Both the position numbers and the translations under genes were made by a program. A DNA stretch of 25,138 bases from a virus, in IMG/VR virus record IMGVR_UViG_3300005525_000096, positions 1-25,138 of that record. One strand, 5' to 3'. How positions within the stretch are numbered: position 1 is the stretch's first letter; each line of letters starts with the position of its first letter. Below the pieces are notes generated by a model, which was not told the origin of the DNA, ran no database searches, and saw only the letters and a list, made by a program, of their open reading frames with translations. Shown here piece by piece: positions 1 to 6,012 of this stretch.

Positions 1-30
1 CAGCGCGCGCTGGCCCGCAGGGAGGGGTGA
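1..30 (+). CDS. C-terminal tail of an upstream gene (partial)
   Basis: Frame 1 reads eight codons (QRALAREG) into a TGA at 28-30, four bases before the endolysin start. The tight packing matches the other gene junctions here, so this is probably the end of the gene preceding the lysis cassette. Too little is present to assign a function, and a chance reading of the endolysin leader cannot be excluded. Confidence 0.3.
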   Translation, partial: QRALARREG

Positions 31-33
31 TAG

Positions 34-798
34 ATGCAGGTTTCCAACCGCGGCCTGAATGTCATCAAGGAATTCGAGGGCTGGCGCCCGCGGGCCTATG
101 TCTGCCCGGCCGGGCACTGGACGATCGGCTATGGCCACACCGCCATGGCAGGCCCGCCGACCGTCGTGGCCGGCATGGTCATCAGCCGCGAGGAAGGCTT
201 TGCCATCCTGAAGCGCGACGTGGCCAAGTTCGCCGCCGAGGTGCTGCGCCTGGTCAAGGTGCCGCTGACGCAGGGCCAGTTCGACGCCCTGGTCTCGTTC
301 CACTTCAACACCGGCGCGCTGGGCAAATCGACCATCCTGAAGCGCGTCAACGCCCGCCGCTTCGAGGATGTGCCGGCACAGCTGATGCGCTGGACGCGGG
401 CTCGCGACCCGAAGACGGGGCAGATGGTGCAACTGCAGGGCCTGGTGCGCCGCCGGCGCGCCGAGGCCGCCCTGTGGCGCGAGATGAGCGAAGGGCCTGT
501 GGCGACCCGCGCCGGCCGCGGCGAGGTGGCCGAGGTCGAGGAAGCGCCGACGGAGACGCCGCCGGCGAAGAGCTGGACCTTCCGCTCCATCGTCTCGGCC
601 ATCTTCGGCGGCAGCTTCATGCTGCCCTTCGGCGTGGACAACCTCTGGGCCTTCCTCGCCATCGCCGTGCTGCTGGTCCTTCTCGCCGTCGTCGGCGTGA
701 TGATCTGGACCGGCCGCCTGACAGTCGCCGGCCCGGCCGACAGCGTGCCGCTCGACACCGAGACCGGCACCGAGCCGATCGAGGAGGGCGGCGGATGA
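34..798 (+). CDS. Endolysin, GH24 lysozyme (muramidase) with C-terminal membrane segment
   Basis: Peptidoglycan-cutting lysozyme for host lysis. Residues 5-150 carry the GH24 pattern: E15 in EFEGWR, then C24, T30 and the GYGHT stretch. The E-8aa-C-5aa-T spacing matches the T4 E11-D20-T26 triad, with Cys replacing Asp, a substitution known in P1/R21-type endolysins. A charged linker (about 150-180) leads to a hydrophobic region: a weak segment near 184-200 and a clear transmembrane helix near 204-225, then an acidic tail. There is no N-terminal signal or SAR domain, so a C-terminal membrane anchor is inferred. The start is set by GGAGGGG seven bases upstream. The stop overlaps the next start (ATGA). 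It is first gene of the lysis cassette in this window. The GH24 call is secure; the role of the tail is inference. Confidence 0.92.
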   Translation: MQVSNRGLNVIKEFEGWRPRAYVCPAGHWTIGYGHTAMAGPPTVVAGMVISREEGFAILKRDVAKFAAEVLRLVKVPLTQGQFDALVSFHFNTGALGKSTILKRVNARRFEDVPAQLMRWTRARDPKTGQMVQLQGLVRRRRAEAALWREMSEGPVATRAGRGEVAEVEEAPTETPPAKSWTFRSIVSAIFGGSFMLPFGVDNLWAFLAIAVLLVLLAVVGVMIWTGRLTVAGPADSVPLDTETGTEPIEEGGG

Positions 799-887
799 GC
801 CTGCCCGAACCGATCACCACCATCTTTCTGGTGTTCGCCGCGCTCTTCGTGGCGGCCAGCATCGCCCGCATCTGGGGGTGGCCATGA
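795..887 (+). CDS. 30-residue single-span membrane peptide
   Basis: A tiny frame, MSLPEPITTIFLVFAALF onward, ending RIWGWP. Almost the whole product is one hydrophobic helix (about residues 8-24) with a positively charged/aromatic C-terminus. Its ATG overlaps the endolysin stop (ATGA), and its TGA overlaps the ATG of the next gene in the same way, so it fits the translational coupling seen throughout the window. Between an endolysin and spanins, a holin-related or lysis-accessory peptide is plausible, but nothing in the sequence proves that role. The double ATGA overlap is the main reason to call it real. Confidence 0.5.
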   Translation: MSLPEPITTIFLVFAALFVAASIARIWGWP

Positions 888-1147
888 CCTGGCTGATTTC
901 GCTCATCACCGGATCGCGCCTCGGCCGCTGGGCCGCCGCTGGCCTTCTGGTGGCGGCCGCGCTGGCCGTCGCCGTCTTCCGCCTCATCGCCATCGGTGCC
1001 CAGCGCGAGCGCGCCCGGCAGACGCAGGCCTCCCTCGACAACCTCCGCAACAGGGTCAGAACCGATGACGATCTCGCGCGTCTTTCAGCTGATGAGCGTC
1101 GCCGCCGTCTCGCTCGCGATTGGGGCGTGCCAGACCGCCGGCAATAG
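884..1147 (+). CDS. Inner-membrane spanin-like protein (Rz-like)
   Basis: The 87-residue product has an N-terminal transmembrane helix (about 14-34) followed by a charged helical region (IGAQRERARQTQASLDNLRN) and a basic C-terminus. This is the i-spanin plan: an inner-membrane anchor plus a periplasmic helix that partners an outer-membrane lipoprotein to fuse the membranes at the end of lysis. The ATG at 884 overlaps the previous stop (ATGA); a GTG at 878 in the same frame is the alternative start. The last third is overlapped in another frame by the lipoprotein gene at 1065, the classic Rz/Rz1 arrangement. It is shorter than lambda Rz (153 residues). The assignment rests on architecture and position, since spanins diverge quickly. 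Confidence 0.72.
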   Translation: MTWLISLITGSRLGRWAAAGLLVAAALAVAVFRLIAIGAQRERARQTQASLDNLRNRVRTDDDLARLSADERRRRLARDWGVPDRRQ

Positions 1148-1274
1148 CTGCGACGGCTGGCGGCCGATCCGGCCGACGCAGGCGGAGATCCGCGCCATGT
1201 CGGATGCGCAGGTCTCCCAGCTGCTGGCGCATAACGAGCACGGCCGCCGCACCTGCGGCTGGCGCGGCAGGTGA
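1065..1274 (+). CDS. Outer-membrane lipoprotein spanin (Rz1-like), nested start
   Basis: A 69-residue protein with a signal peptide (hydrophobic stretch about 9-20) and a lipobox I19-G20-A21-C22, predicting cleavage before Cys22, lipid attachment and a mature peptide of about 48 residues. Its ATG lies inside the Rz-like gene in a different frame, with an 83-base overlap, and it ends downstream. In lambda and many other phages the o-spanin is a short lipoprotein encoded this way. An upstream in-frame ATG at 996 would put a basic, non-signal extension in front, so 1065 is preferred. Two further cysteines (29 and 65) could form a disulfide. It probably acts with the product of the gene at 884. 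Confidence 0.75.
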   Translation: MTISRVFQLMSVAAVSLAIGACQTAGNSCDGWRPIRPTQAEIRAMSDAQVSQLLAHNEHGRRTCGWRGR

Positions 1275-1289
1275 GGGGAGGGGCAGGCG

Positions 1290-1592
1290 ATGACCATCAA
1301 GACGGACTGGAAGCTCAACGTCCCCAGCTTCGCCATGACGGCGCTGGCCAGCGCTGCCGGATGCGTCGTCGCCTTCGTGGTGTTGCAGAGCGACGTCAAG
1401 GCCCTCAACGGCCACGTGCTGCGGGTGGAGCAGCGGGTGGAGCGGATCGAGGCGCGCCGCGAGGCCGACCGCGAAGAGAGCCGCATCCAGCGCAATGCCG
1501 ATCGCGAGGCCGTCCTCACCATGCAGGGCGACATCCGCGTCGTTCGCCAGATCCTCGAAGGCATGCGCACGAGCCCGTCCGGGCCGCGCTGA
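1290..1592 (+). CDS. Small membrane protein with coiled coil, lysis cassette
   Basis: 100 residues: a short polar N-terminus, one hydrophobic segment (about 14-34, ending VVAFVVLQ), then a long charged helix with heptad-like spacing (about 38-90, with LRVEQRVERIEARREADR in the middle). The ATG follows a strong ribosome site (GAGGGGAGGGG, about 9 bases upstream). It is the last gene before the rightward terminator at 1669. The anchor-plus-coiled-coil shape resembles small holin-like or spanin-accessory proteins of alphaproteobacterial phages, but I do not recognise the family with confidence. Confidence 0.75.
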   Translation: MTIKTDWKLNVPSFAMTALASAAGCVVAFVVLQSDVKALNGHVLRVEQRVERIEARREADREESRIQRNADREAVLTMQGDIRVVRQILEGMRTSPSGPR

Positions 1593-1668
1593 ACCGTTCG
1601 GCCGTTCGTGAGGCGGCCGGAGCAGTGCAGTGCATGCAGCCCTCCTTGGGCGTTTCCTCCCTGAACTC

Positions 1669-1706
1669 GAGCCCGCGTCGCCAACCGTCCGGCGCGGGCT
1701 CTTTTT
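1669..1706 (+). terminator. Rho-independent terminator after the lysis cassette
   Basis: A perfect 9-bp stem, GAGCCCGCG (1669-1677) pairing with CGCGGGCTC (1693-1701), has a 15-base loop and is followed at once by TTTTT (1702-1706). It closes the rightward late/lysis transcript and insulates the attachment region next to it. Confidence 0.9.
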
Positions 1707-1776
1707 CATGGCGGAAACACCGCAAGGTCACACGGCCGCCCTCGCCAAGCCATTGACGGACCAAGGGTCGGTTGAA

Positions 1777-1822
1777 ACTTTTAATCATGTGGTCGAGGGT
1801 TCGATCCCCTCCCCGCTCACCA
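1777..1822 (+). other. attP: attP core: 3' half of tRNA-Lys(TTT)
   Basis: The stretch reads as a tRNA from the anticodon loop to the end. CTTTTAA loop at 1778-1784 (anticodon TTT), 3' anticodon stem TCATG, variable loop TGGTC, T stem GAGGG/CCCTC (1795-1799 with 1807-1811) around TTCGATC, 3' acceptor strand CCCGCTC (1812-1818), discriminator A and CCA (1820-1822). The 5' half is missing: the bases before the loop (TGAAA) do not pair with TCATG, and no GAGCGGG acceptor strand or D arm lies about 75 bases upstream. A 3' tRNA fragment beside a tyrosine integrase is the usual phage attachment core, which restores the host tRNA on integration. Identity with the host is expected to begin near 1777 and may extend past 1822. 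Confidence 0.88.
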
Positions 1823-1894
1823 TCCACAAACCCGCATGAATGCTGGAAAGTGCGGGGCCGTCGGTCGGCCGAATTTCAGAACAAGATGAGAACG

Positions 1895-1938
1895 TGTGAC
1901 CTGAAAACAGGGTCACAAAGGTCACACGTGTGACCCTG
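1895..1938. repeat. GGTCACA/TGTGACC repeat cluster beside attP
   Basis: Four copies of one 7-bp element lie in 41 bp: TGTGACC at 1895-1901, GGTCACA at 1911-1917 and 1920-1926, TGTGACC at 1929-1935. The last two form a perfect 16-bp palindrome (1920-1935), and the second and fourth sit inside a wider inverted repeat (CAGGGTCACA with TGTGACCCTG). There is no T run, so a terminator is unlikely. Repeats about 70-160 bp from an att core are typical of integrase arm-type or excisionase sites; an operator is the alternative. The cluster overlaps the 3' end of the leftward gene that stops at 1922. Confidence 0.65.
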
Positions 1939-2311
1939 CCGGTTTCGGGGCCGCCGCCTTCACGCTTTCAAGGTCCGTCGTCACGATCATCGACTTGTCG
2001 CAAACCGTGATGACCTGGATCAGGATCACCCCGTCTCGCCACCCTGCCGGCTGGCCGCATCGAGCATGCGCGGCATGCATATCGACATGGGGAGGGCAGA
2101 TCAGGATCGATACCGGATTGCCGCTCCGGACGAGCTGCTGCGCCGAACCATGACGAGCCACGGTCCACGCCAAGGCCGCTTCGACTGCTCCCGCATATTC
2201 CTGCACGATCCGGTCCAGCAATGCCGCAGCCTCGCCTCTGAAGGGCTGCCGCGACAGGTCGATCTTGAGGTCTGCCAGCACGTCGCGCGCCTTGCGGTCC
2301 ATCCCCGTCAC
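1922..2311 (-). CDS. Hypothetical protein, last gene of the integrase operon
   Basis: 129 residues, start GTG at 2311 overlapping the integrase stop (GTGA); an ATG three codons further in (2302) is the alternative. The N-terminal part is helical and mixed-charge (DRKARDVLADLKIDLSRQ), the middle is Ala-rich, and the C-terminal half is more beta-like with several isolated Cys and His residues but no clear zinc pattern. No signal or membrane segment. Its stop lies in the GGTCACA repeat cluster. The overlap suggests co-translation with the integrase, so a role linked to integration is possible, but I do not recognise a family. Confidence 0.65.
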   Translation of the reverse strand: MTGMDRKARDVLADLKIDLSRQPFRGEAAALLDRIVQEYAGAVEAALAWTVARHGSAQQLVRSGNPVSILICPPHVDMHAAHARCGQPAGWRDGVILIQVITVCDKSMIVTTDLESVKAAAPKPAGSHV

Positions 2312-3663
2312 CCCGTCTGCTGGTCAAACCACGCCACGGCCGCGGCGATCGCCTGGTCGCCATAGTCCTTGTGCGCCACCAGGTAGTGCTTGAGAATGGC
2401 GTGGATCGTCACCAGCGAATGGCCGGTGACGGCGGCGATGCGGATGGGGTCGTTGCCGGCGCGGGCGAGCCAGGTGACGCAGGTGTCGCGCAGGTCCTGG
2501 TCGGTCAGGTCGGCCACCGAAGGCATCGGCTCGAGCGCCCATGAGGCGAAGCGGGGGCCGGCGATAATTTTCTCCGGCTCATCCGAGGCGACATGCAGGC
2601 CGCCGTCCTTGTCGCGCCAGATGCCGGCGGCCGCCGCCGCGCGGACGCGGGCGAACATGGCGGCATAGGTGGTGCCGTGGCTGAAGGGCTGGCGCGTCTG
2701 CGAATTGACCACCAGCGGCAGGTCGATCTCCTCCACCTTCCAGTCCTTGCGGCGGGTCTTGATGGCGGCGATGCGGGCGACCAGCTCCGGCGCCTGGGGG
2801 AAGTCGACGCGGGCCAGCGTCTTCTGCTGGCGCTCCACCACCCGGCCGGAGGCCATGTGGGCGGCGGTCATGGTGAGGCGATCGGCCTGGCGCTGGCCTG
2901 TCCAGACGCCGAGGATGGTCATGTCGCCGACCTCCGGCAGGGCGACGAGGGCGTGGTGGCCCTTGCGCTGGGTCGGATAGACCGGCAGCTCGGAGGCCGC
3001 CACCAGCTGGCGCAGCTCGGCCGGCGTCGCGGCCCGCAGGCGCGGCTCCGGCGTCTCCATGGCCAGATCCTTCGCAGGGTGGACGACGAGGCCCGGCACC
3101 TTGCCGGCGCGCATGGCCCATGACAGCACGACCGACATGGAGGCGAGGGCGGCGCGGGCGGTGGCAAGGCCGCGCTCGGCCCAGAGCGCCTCGTAGAGCC
3201 CGCGGCAATGGGGCTGGCGCAGCGCCGCCGCCGGGCCGTGGTAGAGGTCGGCGTCGGCCTCCTCGATGCGCAGCAGGCCGCGCCTGTAGAAATCCACCGT
3301 GGCCTTGGCCTTCGGCTTCGTGACGCGCTTGCCCTGCCGGCCGCCGGTGACGACGGGGGAGGCGAAATAGGCCTCGGCCAGGGTGCAGAGCGAGGGGCCC
3401 ATGTGGTTGCGCCGGATCTTCGCCAGCGCCTGGCGCGGGCGGGCGCGGCCGTCGGCGGCGGCGCGGTCGGCCTTCCACTGCTCGACCCAGGCGAGCGCCT
3501 CCTCGGCGGTGAACCAGCGGCCGTCCGGGTGTTTCATGTCCTCGCCCTTCACGCCATAGCGGCGGCGGGTTTCAGGACCGGGGGTGAAGCGCGGTCGGCC
3601 CCCCCGCCACGAGACGGAGGGGATGGTGATGGTGACTTTCGCCATGGTGCGTCGGCTCCGCAT
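2308..3663 (-). CDS. int: Tyrosine recombinase (phage integrase)
   Basis: Integrates and excises the phage genome at the tRNA-Lys site about 0.5 kb away. The 451-residue protein has an N-terminal arm-binding-like region (about 10-90), a core-binding helical region (about 95-205), and a catalytic domain. Catalytic residues visible: R258 in TGQRQAD, K281 in RQQKT, R392 in DQDLRDT, H415 in TGHS, and nucleophile Y427 in LKHYL. The His that normally begins the H-x-x-R box is Gln389 here; this position varies in the family. The start at 3663 is chosen because GAGGA lies nine bases upstream; ATG at 3645 (MAKVTITIP) is the alternative. It is fifth in a leftward operon of six small genes. The family call is secure. 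Confidence 0.95.
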   Translation of the reverse strand: MRSRRTMAKVTITIPSVSWRGGRPRFTPGPETRRRYGVKGEDMKHPDGRWFTAEEALAWVEQWKADRAAADGRARPRQALAKIRRNHMGPSLCTLAEAYFASPVVTGGRQGKRVTKPKAKATVDFYRRGLLRIEEADADLYHGPAAALRQPHCRGLYEALWAERGLATARAALASMSVVLSWAMRAGKVPGLVVHPAKDLAMETPEPRLRAATPAELRQLVAASELPVYPTQRKGHHALVALPEVGDMTILGVWTGQRQADRLTMTAAHMASGRVVERQQKTLARVDFPQAPELVARIAAIKTRRKDWKVEEIDLPLVVNSQTRQPFSHGTTYAAMFARVRAAAAAGIWRDKDGGLHVASDEPEKIIAGPRFASWALEPMPSVADLTDQDLRDTCVTWLARAGNDPIRIAAVTGHSLVTIHAILKHYLVAHKDYGDQAIAAAVAWFDQQTG

Positions 3664-3675
3664 GGTGAGGCGTCC

Positions 3676-3951
3676 TCATGCAGCGGTGCGTCGGGGCCCG
3701 ATGTCAACCTGCCGGTGCTCGGCCATGCGGCCGGCCGCGCCGATGGACGGGCGGATGATGGCCGGCGTGGTCTTCGTTCCGAGGCGGTGCACCGACAACA
3801 GGCCCTTGCGGATGAGGGCGCGGATGATGCTGCCGGGCAGCACCGTGCCCTCGGCGGTGGCGAAGTCGCGGCCGTCGGTGCCGCGCAGCTCGCCGACGGC
3901 GATGACGATGGCGAGGACGCGGCGCTCGACCGGGGTGAGGCGGATGGTCAT
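3676..3951 (-). CDS. Small winged-helix-like protein, integrase operon
   Basis: 91 residues from the ATG at 3951, which overlaps the upstream gene's stop (ATGA); an upstream in-frame ATG at 4002 would add a low-complexity extension and is rejected. The sequence LTPVERRVLAIVIAV, followed by a loop, GSIIRALIRKGLLSV and a beta-like end, looks like a compact winged helix: helix, turn, recognition helix ending in KGLL, then a wing. That would make it a DNA-binding accessory of the integration module. The stop lies 12 bases before the integrase start. The fold call is by eye and tentative. Confidence 0.7.
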   Translation of the reverse strand: MTIRLTPVERRVLAIVIAVGELRGTDGRDFATAEGTVLPGSIIRALIRKGLLSVHRLGTKTTPAIIRPSIGAAGRMAEHRQVDIGPRRTAA

Positions 3952-4211
3952 GGCGTCGGGGCCTCGACCAGGTCGGAGAGGAGCACAAGGAGCAGCGGCC
4001 ACTCGTCCGAAATCATCACCCGAATGAAGGGTCCCAGACGCGCCGTCTCGGCCACAAGGCCGCGGAAGGTGCGCTCTCCGCAGCGAAACCAGACGGTGTC
4101 GCCGATCCGCAAGACCTGCTCGACTTCACCCTGCAGCTTCGCCTCGGCGAGCTTGACCACTTCGACGCCGGTCCTGATGCGCTGCAGCTTCTCGGAATAG
4201 GTCAGTTCCAT
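3948..4211 (-). CDS. Hypothetical 87-residue protein, integrase operon
   Basis: N-terminal charged helix (about 4-37, SEKLQRIRTGVEVVKLAEAK), then a beta-rich part (IGDTVWFRCGERTFRGLV) and a hydrophobic C-terminal stretch (about 66-82). The ATG at 4211 has a G-rich ribosome site (AGGGGGGA, about 8 bases upstream), and the stop overlaps the next start. The beta-rich part with RIGDTVWF resembles a small SH3/KOW-like barrel, but this is only an impression. No function can be assigned. Confidence 0.7.
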   Translation of the reverse strand: MELTYSEKLQRIRTGVEVVKLAEAKLQGEVEQVLRIGDTVWFRCGERTFRGLVAETARLGPFIRVMISDEWPLLLVLLSDLVEAPTP

Positions 4212-4214
4212 CGT

Positions 4215-4568
4215 TCAATCCCCCCTGTCGATGCGCTTCGTGCGGTTGTCCCAGAGCCGGCGCAGCTCGGGGTCCTTGCCCATGGCCGTCTCGAAGTCCG
4301 CCGGCGACAGGAAGCCGTTGATGGCGTCCGACATGGTCTTCAGGCGGGCGTCGTCGGTGAAGGCCGGCGGCCGGTCGCGGTCCTCGCCGGCGGCGTCGCG
4401 GCGCGCCGGGCCCGCTTCGAGGAGGCCGACACGGCGGCGGATGTCGGCGCCGAGATCCACCATGCGGGTGAGAATACCGCGGATCGTCTCGACATGATCG
4501 TCGATGCGGCCGAGCGCGGCGGCGATGCCCTCGCGCGCCTCGGCGGAGGGGTCCGGTCGCGGGGTCAT
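4215..4568 (-). CDS. Hypothetical helical protein, integrase operon
   Basis: 117 residues from the ATG at 4568, overlapping the stop of the excisionase-like gene (ATGA). The frame stays open further upstream, but that extension only mirrors the neighbouring gene. The N-terminal half is one long helix with heptad-like hydrophobics (IAAALGRIDDHVETIRGIL, then ADIRRRVGLLEAG), likely a coiled coil. The C-terminal half (about 75-117) is short acidic helices ending in basic RTKRIDRGD. There are no cysteines and no membrane segments. Family not recognised. Confidence 0.7.
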   Translation of the reverse strand: MTPRPDPSAEAREGIAAALGRIDDHVETIRGILTRMVDLGADIRRRVGLLEAGPARRDAAGEDRDRPPAFTDDARLKTMSDAINGFLSPADFETAMGKDPELRRLWDNRTKRIDRGD

Positions 4569-4840
4569 GGCGCAACTCCATAGCGCTGGTCGAGAAGGGA
4601 GCGGTGCTGGGCGACGGCGTCGGCCGGGCGATCGTTCGCCGGCGCAGGCGCTGCGAAGGCGCCGCCATTGGTGCGGAACCAGAGGTCGACGCAGTGGCGG
4701 GAGAAGCGCGCCGGCAGGCCCGGCAGCGCATGGGGGAAGCCGTGCTTCTCCTGCAGCCGGCGCACGGTGGCGCGGGCCGTGGTTTCTTTCACATGGAGCT
4801 GGCCGGCCAGCTCTTCGAGGGTGATGATGGGTGTGGCCAA
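4565..4840 (-). CDS. Excisionase-like / HTH DNA-binding protein
   Basis: 91 residues, first gene of the leftward integration operon. Residues 7-30 read as a helix-turn-helix (LEELAGQLHVKETTARATVR), followed by RRLQEKHGFPHALPGLPARF and a short strand, the plan of a small winged-helix excisionase of the MerR/AlpA-like class. Such proteins bend att DNA and steer the integrase toward excision. The start is a TTG at 4840: no ATG lies nearby and a full GGAGG sits five bases upstream (plus-strand 4846-4850), which fixes it. The promoter must lie in 4841-4960, where the repressor-type operator occurs, so lysogenic repression is likely. The exact role is inferred from position and fold. Confidence 0.72.
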   Translation of the reverse strand: MATPIITLEELAGQLHVKETTARATVRRLQEKHGFPHALPGLPARFSRHCVDLWFRTNGGAFAAPAPANDRPADAVAQHRSLLDQRYGVAP

Positions 4841-4878
4841 GGGCGCCTCCGCAAATCAGGTGCACGTGCAGAGGTAAC

Positions 4879-4912
4879 ATGCAGATCAGGACCTGCAAAG
4901 ATGCAGATCAGG
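4879..4912. promoter_or_regulatory. Operator region upstream of the excisionase/integrase operon
   Basis: Contains a perfect dyad CTGCA-N4-TGCAG (4893-4906, spacer AAGA) and two exact copies of ATGCAGATCAGG (4879-4890 and 4901-4912) spaced 22 bp apart, or two helical turns. The same dyad with a different spacer occurs at 5999-6012 in the repressor/cro intergenic region. The site lies between the leftward excisionase-like gene and the rightward membrane gene at 4963, so it could control both. Repressor binding is inferred from the shared sequence. Confidence 0.72.
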
Positions 4913-4962
4913 GAAAAAAGTGATCTTGCAGCGCAGCAGGTTTTCCACCGCACAATGCCGCC

Positions 4963-5262
4963 ATGCAGCAGATGCTTCATGATGCGTTGCGTGTCGCGGT
5001 TGCGTTGTCGGTCCTCGGCGCGCTGGGGTTCACCGCAGTGGCCTTGCCCTGGCTGCTGCACCGCCACTACCAGATGCAGGCCAATCGCTGGCATGCCGCG
5101 CGGCTGCAACGAGAAGAAAGCCCCCGCTCCCTTGCGCCGGTCGCGCCCTGGACGGGGCCCGACGTGCCGTTGCTGCCCTACCAGCGCCGTCGCGTGTGGC
5201 TGCTGGCGCTGGCCGGCTTGGTGTGGTTCGGCTATGTCGTGGGGAGGCTTCGGGCCTTCTAG
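4963..5262 (+). CDS. Two-span membrane protein beside the repressor
   Basis: 99 residues: a first transmembrane helix (about 9-31, VALSVLGALGFTAVALPWLL), a hydrophilic middle with several Pro residues (about 35-76), and a second helix (about 78-94). The polar middle would lie on one side of the membrane. The gene runs opposite to its neighbours, is preceded by the operator at 4893-4906, and its stop overlaps the repressor's stop by four bases (convergent genes). Phage genes in this position are often lysogenic-conversion or superinfection-exclusion functions, but no known family is recognised. The ribosome site is weak. An ATG at 4954 is in another frame. Confidence 0.65.
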   Translation: MQQMLHDALRVAVALSVLGALGFTAVALPWLLHRHYQMQANRWHAARLQREESPRSLAPVAPWTGPDVPLLPYQRRRVWLLALAGLVWFGYVVGRLRAF

Positions 5263-5963
5263 CCGCGCCGGCGGACCAGGTCGGTCATGACGCCGACGAT
5301 GCGGCGTGTGGTGCCGTTGATGCTCTCCGGCCGGACGGCGCGCGGATCGAAGCTGGCGCCCACGAGGTTCGGCATCTGAAAGATGCGATAGACCGTGGTT
5401 GCGCCCATGCCCTCCTCGAGCTGGGCGCAGACGACGTCACCGTCGGCCGGCGCCACCAGGGGGTCGATGATCATGATGTCGCCGGGGCGCACGCCCGCCA
5501 GCTCAAGCGCGGTGGACTGCATCACCATGGCATAGGCATGCGGCCGGCCGGCGAGCAACGCGGCGACAGCGCCGGTGCGGGCAGGCGCATCGCCCTCCGC
5601 CACATAGGGCACGGCCTCCTCGCGGAATGACCGCATGGGCGCCTGGCCTTCGTCGGCGCCCGGCCCGGCGATCCCTGTGTATTCCGAGATCCGCTGGACG
5701 GTGAGGGGGTTCAGCACGCCCTGGTAGTTCGGATTGTTCAGGAAGCGGGTGACCGTGGTGTCGGAAACCCCTGCCGCCTTCGCGATCTGCGACGCGCTCT
5801 CGCCCCGCGCGCGGACAGCTGTCTGAAGCCATTGCCGTTGCGCATTCCTGATTGCTTCTCGCGTGTCTGTCTTGGGCAGGCGTCGGGCCAAAAGCCGGCT
5901 CCGGTCGGTGAATTTGCCGACCGGAATATGCATCTGCGAAAAGCCGGTTGATGCCTGAAACAT
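5259..5963 (-). CDS. cI: Phage repressor, HTH plus S24/LexA-like domain
   Basis: CI-type lysogeny repressor. From the ATG at 5963 it is 234 residues: HTH about 56-77 (ASQIAKAAGVSDTTVTRFLN), a linker about 95-140, and an S24-like C-terminal domain about 142-225 (RPGDIMIIDPL, then DGDVVCAQ). The candidate nucleophile is S150 in MQSTA. The usual Lys of the Ser-Lys dyad (LexA TVKRL) reads TVYRI here, with Tyr192, so self-cleavage may be lost. Open frame continues to 6167, but that part runs through the operator and the cro gene and is rejected. ATG 5933 is an equally possible start; neither has a clear ribosome site. It is divergent from the cro-like gene, with an operator between them. Confidence 0.85.
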   Translation of the reverse strand: MFQASTGFSQMHIPVGKFTDRSRLLARRLPKTDTREAIRNAQRQWLQTAVRARGESASQIAKAAGVSDTTVTRFLNNPNYQGVLNPLTVQRISEYTGIAGPGADEGQAPMRSFREEAVPYVAEGDAPARTGAVAALLAGRPHAYAMVMQSTALELAGVRPGDIMIIDPLVAPADGDVVCAQLEEGMGATTVYRIFQMPNLVGASFDPRAVRPESINGTTRRIVGVMTDLVRRRG

Positions 5964-5998
5964 TGCCGTTGACGGTTGGCCGCAAATCAGATTGACCT

Positions 5999-6012
5999 CT
6001 GCAAATATGCAG
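5999..6012. promoter_or_regulatory. Repressor/Cro operator between divergent genes
   Basis: Perfect dyad CTGCA-AATA-TGCAG, the same 5-4-5 layout as 4893-4906, in the 70-bp gap between the leftward repressor start (5963) and the rightward cro-like start (6034). ATGCAGAT is shared with both direct repeats at 4879-4912. A further TTGCAG half-site follows at 6014-6019. It is the natural operator for both divergent promoters. I could not place convincing -35/-10 boxes. Confidence 0.75.

Noticed and set aside
1741-1822. Complete tRNA-Lys gene
   Set aside because: Only the 3' half is present: no D arm, no 5' acceptor strand, and the 5' side of the anticodon stem does not pair.
1516-1827. Leftward open frame with a GGDRTLDHMIKSFNRPLV stretch across the att region
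   Set aside because: It is the antisense translation of a tRNA-like sequence, a well-known source of spurious proteins; it also crosses the terminator.
1630-1839. Rightward 69-codon frame over the terminator and att core
   Set aside because: Starts inside the terminator leader and ends in the tRNA fragment; no ribosome site and no protein-like composition.
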